Assembly: GCA_964413755.1 (NCBI GenBank)
Contig: CAYPTW010000004.1
Span: forward strand, 1 to 45,781
Reading direction: 5' to 3'
Length of the DNA stretch: 45,781 bases
Source: XN24 sp964413755
GTDB lineage: Bacteria; Pseudomonadota; Gammaproteobacteria; Steroidobacterales; XN24
Position numbers and translations under genes: made by a program. Below the pieces are notes generated by a model that ran no database searches, was not told where the DNA came from, and was given only the letters and a program-made list of their open reading frames with translations. This document shows positions 23,854-30,696 of this stretch, in pieces. Position 1 is the first letter of the stretch. Every line of letters starts with the position of its first letter.

Positions 23854-24936
23854 TCAGAGCCAGTCGCGCCGGCGGAACAGCCAGGCCATGCCTGCACCGA
23901 CCACCAGGAACAGGAGCATCACCAGGGGGTAGCCGAAGCGCCAGCGCAGCTCCGGCATGTTCCACGGGCCGGCGTCGGGGTCGAAGTTCATGCCGTACAC
24001 GCCGGCGATGAACGTCAGCGGGATGAATATCGTGGCGATCACGGTGAGCAGGCGCATGACGTCGTTCATGCGCTGGCTGATGGCGCTGAGGTGCATCTCG
24101 TGCAGGCTGGCGCTCAACTCCGTGAGGTTGTCGACCTGGTCGCCGACGCGCGCCTGGTGGTCGAGGACGTCACGCACATAGCGCCGCGTGGTTTCCTTGA
24201 GGGGCGATTCCTCGTCATGCAGCAGCTGCTGCAGCGCCGTCAGGCCGGGCAGCACCAGCCGGCGCATCGAGGAGAGCTTGCGCCGGAGGGCGTGGATCTC
24301 GCCGACCTCCAGCGTGCGTGCATCCTCCAGCAGCCGGTCCTCCAGGGCTTCGATCTGCTCGCGCAACTCTTCCAGTACCGGGAAACAGCTGTCCACGGCC
24401 ACGTCGACCAGGCAGTAGAACAGGTAGTCGGCGCCGCGCTTGCGGATGCGGCCGGAGACGCTCTTGCGCAGCCTCTGGCGTACCGGGTCGAGCAACGCCG
24501 GGTCCCCGGACCAGAAACTGATCACCCAGTGCGGCCCGAGGAACAGGCTGAGCTGCTCCAGCGACAGCGCCCCGTCGCGCAGCAGCGGCACCGAGACGAC
24601 CATGAAGCTGTGTCCGTCGTAGAGTTCCAGCTTGGTGCGTTGCTGGCCGTTATGCACGTCTTCCAACGCCAGGGAGTCGAGGCCAAGGCGTTCGTGCAGC
24701 CAGCGCAGCGCGGTGGCGTCCGGCACGCCGTCGAAGTGCAGCCAGTCGACGATCTCCGCGTCCATGCCTTCGAGCGCAGCGGCGAGGCCGGATTGCGTCC
24801 GTTCCTCGAACACGGTCGTGCTGTAACGCAGCCAGTGGACCGAGGCGCCGGCGACGTCGGCGGCGACGGATTCGATGGCGTGCCCCGGGGCGGTGCCCGG
24901 CTGGCTGCGCCTGGCGACGGTGTTGCGCGGCTTCAC
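23854..24936 (-). CDS. corA: CorA-family divalent cation transporter
   Basis: 360 aa. The GTG at 24936 is chosen because GAGGAG lies 8 bases upstream and the sequence before it is not family-like. A large N-terminal cytoplasmic funnel domain contains the long helix EELREQIEALEDRLLEDA. Two C-terminal membrane helices flank the YGMNFDP signature. It moves Mg2+, Co2+ or Zn2+ across the inner membrane. It ends just before the protease gene and probably leads the corA-protease-rimK-hydrolase transcript. Confidence 0.93.
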   Translation of the reverse strand: MKPRNTVARRSQPGTAPGHAIESVAADVAGASVHWLRYSTTVFEERTQSGLAAALEGMDAEIVDWLHFDGVPDATALRWLHERLGLDSLALEDVHNGQQRTKLELYDGHSFMVVSVPLLRDGALSLEQLSLFLGPHWVISFWSGDPALLDPVRQRLRKSVSGRIRKRGADYLFYCLVDVAVDSCFPVLEELREQIEALEDRLLEDARTLEVGEIHALRRKLSSMRRLVLPGLTALQQLLHDEESPLKETTRRYVRDVLDHQARVGDQVDNLTELSASLHEMHLSAISQRMNDVMRLLTVIATIFIPLTFIAGVYGMNFDPDAGPWNMPELRWRFGYPLVMLLFLVVGAGMAWLFRRRDWL

Positions 24937-25012
24937 AATGCACGCTCCTCGAGAATGCGGGCTACCACGCGCATAGCCTCTCACGGTCCGTCGTTCGGCA
25001 ACAGGGGCGCGG

Positions 25013-25018
25013 TACAAT
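25013..25018 (+). promoter_or_regulatory. -10 element implying a leaderless transcript
   Basis: TACAAT (5/6) ends six bases before the ATG at 25025, so the expected transcription start is the A of the start codon. No Shine-Dalgarno sequence lies between. The -35 is weak. Confidence 0.5.
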
Positions 25019-25024
25019 CGGGCC

Positions 25025-25876
25025 ATGGCCTGCCTGTTCGTGGAACACCTGACGGTACTCGACTTCTCGCGCCTCGACCGCGAGCGCGGGCTGGTGGGTG
25101 AGAGCTGGATCGTGGACCTCGAGCTGGAGGGGGAGCTGGACCCGCAGTCGATGGTGCTGGATTTCGGTGAGGTGAAGCGCATCGCCCGCGACGCGGTCGA
25201 GGACCTGGCGGACCACAAGCTGCTGGTGCCGGCCCGCTGCGGCTGGCTGGAAACCGTGGTTTCGTCCGCCAGCGGCGAGGTCCGGGTCGAGGCGCCCGCC
25301 GCCGGACTGCGCTTGCGCTCGCCCGGCACGGCGGTCTGCGTGCTCGACGCCGCGGCGGTCACCATGCCGGTGCTGCAGGAAGCGCTCGAGAGCTGCGTGG
25401 CGGCGGTCGTGCCGGCCAATGTCCGCACGGTGCGCGTGGCACTGCGGGAAGAGGATGCGCCGGGCGCCTATTATCATTACAGTCACGGGCTCAAGCGGCA
25501 TGCCGGCAACTGCCAGCGCATCGCCCATGGTCATCGTTCGCGCATCCAGGTCTATGCCGACGACCGGCGCAACGATCACTGGGAGCGCTACTGGGCGGAC
25601 CGCTGGCGAGACATTTACCTGGGCTCCGCGGAGGACCTGGTGGCCGAGACCACGCTGGGCGACCGCCCGGCCTGGCGTTTCGCCTACCGGGCCGGGCAGG
25701 GCGAATTCGAGCTGGAACTGTGGCGTGAGCGCTGTGAGCTGGTGCCGGACGATACGACTGTAGAGTGTCTTGCGGCCTACGTCGCGCGGGAGCTGCAGCA
25801 GCTCAGCCCGGGCACGCGCTTTCGCGTCCGGGCCTACGAGGGGATCAACAAGGGCGCGGTGGCGGCCGTTTCCTGA
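25025..25876 (+). CDS. Tandem 6-pyruvoyl-tetrahydropterin synthase/QueD-like protein
   Basis: 283 aa, about twice a normal QueD (about 120 aa). Residues about 1-135 keep the fold signature (DLELEGELDPQSMVLDFGEVKR...DHKLL) but lack the zinc histidines. Residues about 147-283 hold the metal and catalytic residues: H154 in YSHGLKRH, C163, and H168 and H170 in IAHGHRS. A later TVECLAAYV contains the catalytic Glu. It may act in queuosine or pterin synthesis, or the degenerate half may have turned into a structural partner. The exact reaction is not assignable. The ATG is the only start fitting the -10 position. Confidence 0.82.
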   Translation: MACLFVEHLTVLDFSRLDRERGLVGESWIVDLELEGELDPQSMVLDFGEVKRIARDAVEDLADHKLLVPARCGWLETVVSSASGEVRVEAPAAGLRLRSPGTAVCVLDAAAVTMPVLQEALESCVAAVVPANVRTVRVALREEDAPGAYYHYSHGLKRHAGNCQRIAHGHRSRIQVYADDRRNDHWERYWADRWRDIYLGSAEDLVAETTLGDRPAWRFAYRAGQGEFELELWRERCELVPDDTTVECLAAYVARELQQLSPGTRFRVRAYEGINKGAVAAVS

Positions 25877-25910
25877 AGGGTGGCGCGGAACCAGTCGGTC
25901 GGCGCAGGGT

Positions 25911-25939
25911 CTTGTACTGGGGGCGGGTTGCCCCAATTT
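25911..25939 (+). promoter_or_regulatory. Sigma32 (heat-shock) promoter of htpX
   Basis: CTTGTA (25911-25916), a 14-base spacer and CCCCAATTT (25931-25939) match the RpoH pattern CTTGAA-N13-17-CCCCATTT closely. The predicted start is near 25946, about 32 bases before the htpX ATG. htpX is a heat-shock gene in E. coli, which makes the match meaningful. Confidence 0.72.
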
Positions 25940-25977
25940 CTTGGGCTGCGCCGGGGCGGCGCGCGAGGAGAGTCTGC

Positions 25978-26862
25978 ATGAAACGCATCTTCCTGTTCCT
26001 GGTCACCAACATCGCCGTGCTGCTGGTGATGTCGATCGTGCTCAGCCTGATCGGCTTCGAGGGCATCCTCGACCAGCAGGGCGTCGACCTCGACCTCGGC
26101 CAGCTGCTGGTATTCGCCGCGATATTCGGCTTCGGCGGCTCCTTCATCTCGCTCGCCATCTCCAAGTGGAGCGCGAAGCGCATGACCGGCGCGAAGGTCA
26201 TCACCCAGCCCTCGAACCAGGTCGAGACCTGGCTGTTCGAGACCGTGCGTCGCCAGGCGCGCGAGGCCGGGATCGGCATGCCGGAGGTGGCGATCTACGA
26301 CGCCCCGGAGCCGAACGCCTTCGCCACGGGCGCGCGGCGTGACCATGCGCTGGTGGCGGTGAGCACGGGCCTGTTGCACAACATGCGCCGCGAGGAGGTC
26401 GAGGCGGTGCTGGCGCACGAGGTCAGCCACGTGGCCAACGGCGACATGGTCACGCTCACCCTGATCCAGGGTGTCGTGAACACCTTCGTCATCTTCTTCT
26501 CGCGCGTCATCGGTCACCTGGTGGACCGCCTGGTGTTCCGCACCGAGCGTGGCCACGGTCCGGGTTTCTGGATCGTCACCATCGTCGCGCAGCTGGTGCT
26601 GGGGATCCTCGCCAGCATGATCGTGATGTGGTTCTCGCGCCAGCGCGAGTTCCGCGCCGATGCCGGCGGGGCACGCCTCGCGGGACGGGAGAAAATGATC
26701 TCGGCACTGGAGAAACTGAAGCAGGGCCACAACGCCTCGCTGCCGGACCAGCTCTCCGCCTTCGGCATCTCGGGACACCGCGCCTCCGGCCTGAAGCGCC
26801 TGTTCATGACCCATCCGCCGCTGGACGAGCGCATCGCCGCGCTGCGCCGCATGGGGCACTAG
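25978..26862 (+). CDS. htpX: Membrane zinc metalloprotease HtpX
   Basis: 294 aa, the normal length. Two N-terminal membrane helices (FLFLVTNIAVLLVMSIVLSL and the next), then PEPNAFATG, catalytic HEVSH in AVLAHEVSHVANGD, two further helices and the Glu in RQREFRADAGGARLAG. The tail LFMTHPPLDERIAAL is the family end. It degrades misfolded membrane proteins together with FtsH. GGAGAG lies before the ATG. A sigma32-like promoter is directly upstream. Confidence 0.97.
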   Translation: MKRIFLFLVTNIAVLLVMSIVLSLIGFEGILDQQGVDLDLGQLLVFAAIFGFGGSFISLAISKWSAKRMTGAKVITQPSNQVETWLFETVRRQAREAGIGMPEVAIYDAPEPNAFATGARRDHALVAVSTGLLHNMRREEVEAVLAHEVSHVANGDMVTLTLIQGVVNTFVIFFSRVIGHLVDRLVFRTERGHGPGFWIVTIVAQLVLGILASMIVMWFSRQREFRADAGGARLAGREKMISALEKLKQGHNASLPDQLSAFGISGHRASGLKRLFMTHPPLDERIAALRRMGH

Positions 26863-26903
26863 CCCGGGCAGCCCCGGGGCGTGACGCGGCGCACAGTGCA
26901 GGG

Positions 26904-26942
26904 CTTGCAAGCTTGCGCAAGTGCCTGCGACGGAACTAGTCT
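26904..26942 (+). promoter_or_regulatory. Candidate control region of the metal-efflux operon
   Basis: Two abutting palindromes, CTTGCAAG (26904-26911) and CTTGCGCAAG (26912-26921). A possible promoter overlaps them (-35 TTGCGC 26913-26918, 18 bases, -10 TAGTCT 26937-26942, weak). GCGAC/GTCGC (about 26926 and 26944) forms a further small dyad around the -10. The palindromes could bind a metal-responsive regulator, but none is encoded nearby and the site does not match CueR or CusR consensus. Confidence 0.35.
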
Positions 26943-26967
26943 TGTCGCGCAGAGGTCAGAGCGCAGC

Positions 26968-27357
26968 ATGAAGTCACTCCGTCGCCACCGTCGCGGGATT
27001 GCCGGCTTCGCCGCCACGTTGTTCGTGGCGGTGTGGGCCAGCATGGCCGTGGCGCCGTGCCTGATGGCTGCCGAGGCGCTCGCCGACGGGGACTGTCCGC
27101 ATTGCCCCGAGCCGCCGCCACCGTGCCATGAGCCGGCGGGCGCAGGCAGCTGCAGCTACATCGACGGTTATGACTTCGACGGCCGCTCGCCCACCGTGCC
27201 CAAGGTCGAGGTCGAGCTGGTTGCGGCGCCCCCGCTGGCGCTTGCGGCGGTCGCACTGCCGTTCGTCCAGGACCGCCCGGACTGGTACGCACTGCGGGCC
27301 CCGCCTGATCCAGGCGGCCCGCGCCTGCACCTGAGGTACTGCGTCCTCAACGATTAG
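26968..27357 (+). CDS. Small exported Cys-rich protein leading the metal-efflux operon
   Basis: 129 aa. A signal peptide (about residues 1-35, with AGFAATLFVAVWASMAVAPCLMA) is followed by DCPHCPEPPPPCHEP, a Cys/His/Pro cluster that could bind a metal ion, and more Cys further on (SCSY, YCVLND). No family is certain; small exported Cys/His proteins commonly precede copper or heavy-metal efflux genes. Its TAG stop abuts a hairpin that hides the ribosome-binding site of the next gene, so its translation probably influences tolC expression. Confidence 0.72.
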   Translation: MKSLRRHRRGIAGFAATLFVAVWASMAVAPCLMAAEALADGDCPHCPEPPPPCHEPAGAGSCSYIDGYDFDGRSPTVPKVEVELVAAPPLALAAVALPFVQDRPDWYALRAPPDPGGPRLHLRYCVLND

Positions 27358-27398
27358 CACCTCCGATTCGAGTCTTCTTTCTCGAATCCACGGAGGTG
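27358..27398 (+). promoter_or_regulatory. Ribosome-binding-site hairpin between the Cys-rich gene and tolC-like gene
   Basis: CACCTCCG (27358-27365) pairs perfectly with CGGAGGTG (27391-27398). ATTCGAG (27366-27372) pairs with CTCGAAT (27381-27387). A 3-base bulge (CCA) lies between the stems and the loop is TCTTCTTT. The GGAGGTG in the 3' arm is the Shine-Dalgarno of the gene at 27403, and the 5' arm copies the anti-Shine-Dalgarno of 16S rRNA. The 5' arm starts on the base after the stop codon of the upstream gene, the geometry expected for translational coupling. Confidence 0.8.
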
Positions 27399-27402
27399 TT
27401 TC

Positions 27403-28764
27403 ATGTTTTCGTTCCTGACGGCGGCCAGTGGCCGCATCCGCCATATTCCTGTGCGCAGCCCGGCCGTGCGGTCCTGGCTGGTCGCACTCCTGTGCACTGT
27501 CTTCGTCACGGCCCACGCAGCCGAAGAGGTGCCCGCACTGGGTGCGCAGGCCACGCTTGACGAGTTGATCGCCTATGCAGAGGCGCACAACCCGCAGCTG
27601 CAGGCTGCCCTGCACCGCTGGCGGGCTGCCGAGCAGGAGGTGCCGCAGGCCGGCGCACTGCCTGATCCCCAGCTGGGGCTCGGGATCGTGCTTGACCAGG
27701 TGGATGCCGACAGCGAATACATGGGCGAGCGCTATTCCGTAACGCAGGCGTTCCCCTGGTTCGGCAAGCGCGGTTTGCGCGCCGATGCTGCGGCCGAGGG
27801 CGCGAGCGCAGAACGCCGCCGCTACGAGGCGCTGCGCCTCGCGCTGGCGGAACAGGTCACGGCGGCCTGGTTCGAATACGCCTGGGTGCACGAAGCGGCA
27901 GGGACGGCGCGCGCCAACCGCGACCTGGTGATGCGCCTCGAGGCGGTCGCGCGTGCGCTCTACCGGGCCGACGCGGGCAACCAGGCCGACGTCAGCCGGG
28001 CGCAGGTGGAGCTGGGGCGGCTGGACGACCGCCTGCGCTCCCTGCTGGACCAGCTGGGACCCCGCGCGGCACGACTCAACGCCCTGCTGGGACGGCCCGC
28101 CCATGCCCGGCTGCCGGAACCTGTCGCGCCGTCCCGCCAGCCGGTGGCCGTGCTGCCGGAGCGTGACGATGCGGCATGGCTGGCGCTGGCGCGCGAGTGG
28201 AACCCGCAACTGCAGGCGGCGCGTCACGAGATCGAACGCCAACGCCATGGCGTGGCGCTGGCGGAAAAGTCCTACTACCCCGATATCCGTCTCGGCCTGG
28301 AGTATGCGCGCGAGGGCAGCGGCCGCATGGCCGCGATGGATGGCGGCGGCGCCGACATGCTGGTCGGCATGGTCTCCGTGAACGTGCCGATCCGCCGCGG
28401 ACGCATCGACGCCGAAGTGAGCCAGGCGCGCTCCCGTCTGCATGCGGCGGACCGCGAGGCGCGCGCACGCGAGCTGGCGCTTGAGTCCGAGCTGCAGGCG
28501 GCGCTGTTCGCCTACCGCGAGGGCGAGCGCAAGCTGCGTCTTTACCGCGGCACCTTGGCGCCCAAGGCGAGGCATGCACTGGAGGCGACCGAGGCCGCAT
28601 ACCGGTCCGGCAACGCCAGCTTCATGGATCTCATCGACAGCCAGCGCAGCCTGCTCGAGTTCGAGCTGGAGCGCGAGCGCGCCGCCGCCGACCGGGCCGT
28701 GGCCGCAGCCCGGGTCAGGGCCCTGGCGGGCATCCAGGACACCACTGCAAGACAGGAGGACTGA
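27403..28764 (+). CDS. TolC-family outer-membrane efflux protein (CusC/CzcC-like)
   Basis: 453 aa with a signal peptide ending at about residue 40 (AAE). It has the two internal repeats of TolC proteins: LDELIAYAEAHNPQLQAALHRW with LPDPQLGLG, and a second repeat with LAREWNPQLQAARHEIERQ and DIRLGLEYA. The long alpha-helical hairpins are rich in Ala, Glu and Arg. PWFGKRGLRAD and the overall layout fit heavy-metal RND systems. It ends three bases before the adaptor ATG. Translation is likely coupled to the upstream Cys-rich gene. Confidence 0.92.
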   Translation: MFSFLTAASGRIRHIPVRSPAVRSWLVALLCTVFVTAHAAEEVPALGAQATLDELIAYAEAHNPQLQAALHRWRAAEQEVPQAGALPDPQLGLGIVLDQVDADSEYMGERYSVTQAFPWFGKRGLRADAAAEGASAERRRYEALRLALAEQVTAAWFEYAWVHEAAGTARANRDLVMRLEAVARALYRADAGNQADVSRAQVELGRLDDRLRSLLDQLGPRAARLNALLGRPAHARLPEPVAPSRQPVAVLPERDDAAWLALAREWNPQLQAARHEIERQRHGVALAEKSYYPDIRLGLEYAREGSGRMAAMDGGGADMLVGMVSVNVPIRRGRIDAEVSQARSRLHAADREARARELALESELQAALFAYREGERKLRLYRGTLAPKARHALEATEAAYRSGNASFMDLIDSQRSLLEFELERERAAADRAVAAARVRALAGIQDTTARQED

Positions 28765-28767
28765 GCC

Positions 28768-30696
28768 ATGGATTTCAGTTCCAGGAAGATTCTTTATCCG
28801 CTGCTGCTGGTGTCCGGCCTGCTGGGCGGTATTGGCATCGCGGCCTTGTTCTCCGCAGACCAGGATGCTGCGCTGAGCGCCAGCGGGGTCGGGACGGCCG
28901 CCGACGCGAGTACCAGCTCGGGCAGCGCCTTGTACACCTGCTCCATGCACCCGCAGGTGCGCTCCACCGACCCGGACGAGAAATGCCCGCTCTGCGGCAT
29001 GGACCTGATCCCGGTGCCGATGGAGGATGAAGGCGCCGGGTCTGACGCCGACCTGCCGGCGCTGAGCGTGTCACCGCGCGCCGCCGCGCTCATGCGCGTG
29101 CAGGTGACCCCGGTGGAACGCCGTTCGGCACAGGTCCCGATTGCGCTGTTCGGCATGCTGGAGCGGGACGAGACAAGCCTGCGCACCATCTCCGCGTGGA
29201 TTCCCGGCCGCATCGACTGGCTGTATGTCGATTTCACCGGCGTCGAGGTCAAGGCCGGACAGCCCATGGCGCGGGTCTTCAGCCCACGGCTGATCGCGGC
29301 GCAGGAAGAGCTGCTGCATGCGATCCGCGCCGCGCGCGAACTCGAGCAGGAGGGCATCGGCGTGGTGCGCGAAGCCACGCGGCTCACGGTGGAAGCGGCG
29401 CGTGACCGCCTGCGCCTGCTCGGACTCGACGCGGCGCAGGTGGCGGCGCTGGAGCGGCGCGAGGCAGTGGAGGACCACGTCACGGTGCCGGCGCCGGTCA
29501 GCGGCGTGGTGCTGGAGCGCATGGTCGCAGTCGGCGACTACGTCGACACCGGCGCGCCGATTTACCGGCTCGCCGATCTCTCCGTGCTGTGGGCGCAGCT
29601 CGAAGTCTACGAGTCCGAGTTGCGCTGGCTCGAGCTGGGGCAGCCCGTGCAGCTGGCCAGCGAGGCCTACCCCGGCGAATCCTTTGCCGGCAAGGTCGCC
29701 TTCATCGATCCCGTCATCGACCCGCGCAAGCGCACCGCGCGCGTGCGGGTCGAGGTGCCCAATTCAGACGGCCGGCTGAAGCCCGGCATGTTGGTGCGCG
29801 GTGTCGTTGCTGCGGACGACGCGAGCACGGCTGCGGAGGAGGCTGCGCCCCTCCTGATCCCCGCCTCGGCGCCGCTGCTGACCGGCAAGCGCGCGCTGGT
29901 GTACGTGCAACAGCCGGGCGCTGAGCGCCCGACGTTCGAGGCCCGGCAGGTCGAGCTCGGCGCGCGCGCGGGCGACTGGTACGTGGTGCGTGCCGGGCTG
30001 AGCGAGGGCGAGCTGGTGGTGAGCCAGGGCGCTTTCAAGATCGACGCCGAGCTGCAGATCCGCGGGCGGCCCAGCATGATGCGGCCGGAGGGCGGCGCCA
30101 TGCCGGGTCACCAGCATGGCCATGGGCAGGAAGAGGCGGAGCACGCGGGGCACGAAGCAACAGCCACGGCGACCGAGCATGCAGGGCATGCCGGCCATGC
30201 TGCGGAGGTCGGGCCGGCTCCGGAAAGTTTCCAGCGCGAGATCGGCCGCCTCGTGACGGCGCAGTTTGCGCTGGTGCAGGCGCTGGCCGACGACGACCCC
30301 GAGGCCGCGCGCGCGGCTGCGCTGGCGACGGACGCGGCGCTGCACGAGGCCGACGCCACGGTGCTCGCCGGCGCAGCGGCGCGCGCGCACTGGAATGCGC
30401 TGGCGCGCCAGATGCACGACGGGCTGGACGGGGTGGCGCGTGCCGGGGACCTGGAGGCCCAGCGTCGGCAGTTCGAGGCCTTCAGCGATGCGCTGACCGC
30501 CGCGGCCGGGTCTTTCGGCATTACCGGCACCGGGCCGGTGTACCGCGCCGTGTGCCCGATGGTGCAGGGGCGCGACGGCTTCTGGCTGCAGCCGCGGGAG
30601 GAGATCGCCAATCCCTACTACGGCGAGGCGATGCTCCGTTGCGGCTGGGTGGCTGAAACGCTGGTAGAGCCCACCGGCGCGGAAGAAACCCCGTGA
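28768..30696 (+). CDS. CusB-like metal efflux adaptor with HMBD and C-terminal DUF3347-like domain
   Basis: 642 aa, longer than typical CusB (about 400). An N-terminal membrane anchor precedes a heavy-metal-binding domain at about residues 56-83 (YTCSMHPQVRSTDPDEKCPLCGMDLIPV in outline: CSMHP...CPLCGM). The membrane-fusion core runs about 100-430. A His-rich linker (GHQHGHGQ...HAGHAGHA, about 445-480) follows. The C-terminal about 155 residues (VTAQFALVQALADDD to NPYYGEAMLRCG) match the DUF3347 type found with copper systems and contain VCPMVQG and NPYYG. It delivers metal to the RND pump. GTGA overlap with the next gene. Confidence 0.92.
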   Translation: MDFSSRKILYPLLLVSGLLGGIGIAALFSADQDAALSASGVGTAADASTSSGSALYTCSMHPQVRSTDPDEKCPLCGMDLIPVPMEDEGAGSDADLPALSVSPRAAALMRVQVTPVERRSAQVPIALFGMLERDETSLRTISAWIPGRIDWLYVDFTGVEVKAGQPMARVFSPRLIAAQEELLHAIRAARELEQEGIGVVREATRLTVEAARDRLRLLGLDAAQVAALERREAVEDHVTVPAPVSGVVLERMVAVGDYVDTGAPIYRLADLSVLWAQLEVYESELRWLELGQPVQLASEAYPGESFAGKVAFIDPVIDPRKRTARVRVEVPNSDGRLKPGMLVRGVVAADDASTAAEEAAPLLIPASAPLLTGKRALVYVQQPGAERPTFEARQVELGARAGDWYVVRAGLSEGELVVSQGAFKIDAELQIRGRPSMMRPEGGAMPGHQHGHGQEEAEHAGHEATATATEHAGHAGHAAEVGPAPESFQREIGRLVTAQFALVQALADDDPEAARAAALATDAALHEADATVLAGAAARAHWNALARQMHDGLDGVARAGDLEAQRRQFEAFSDALTAAAGSFGITGTGPVYRAVCPMVQGRDGFWLQPREEIANPYYGEAMLRCGWVAETLVEPTGAEETP

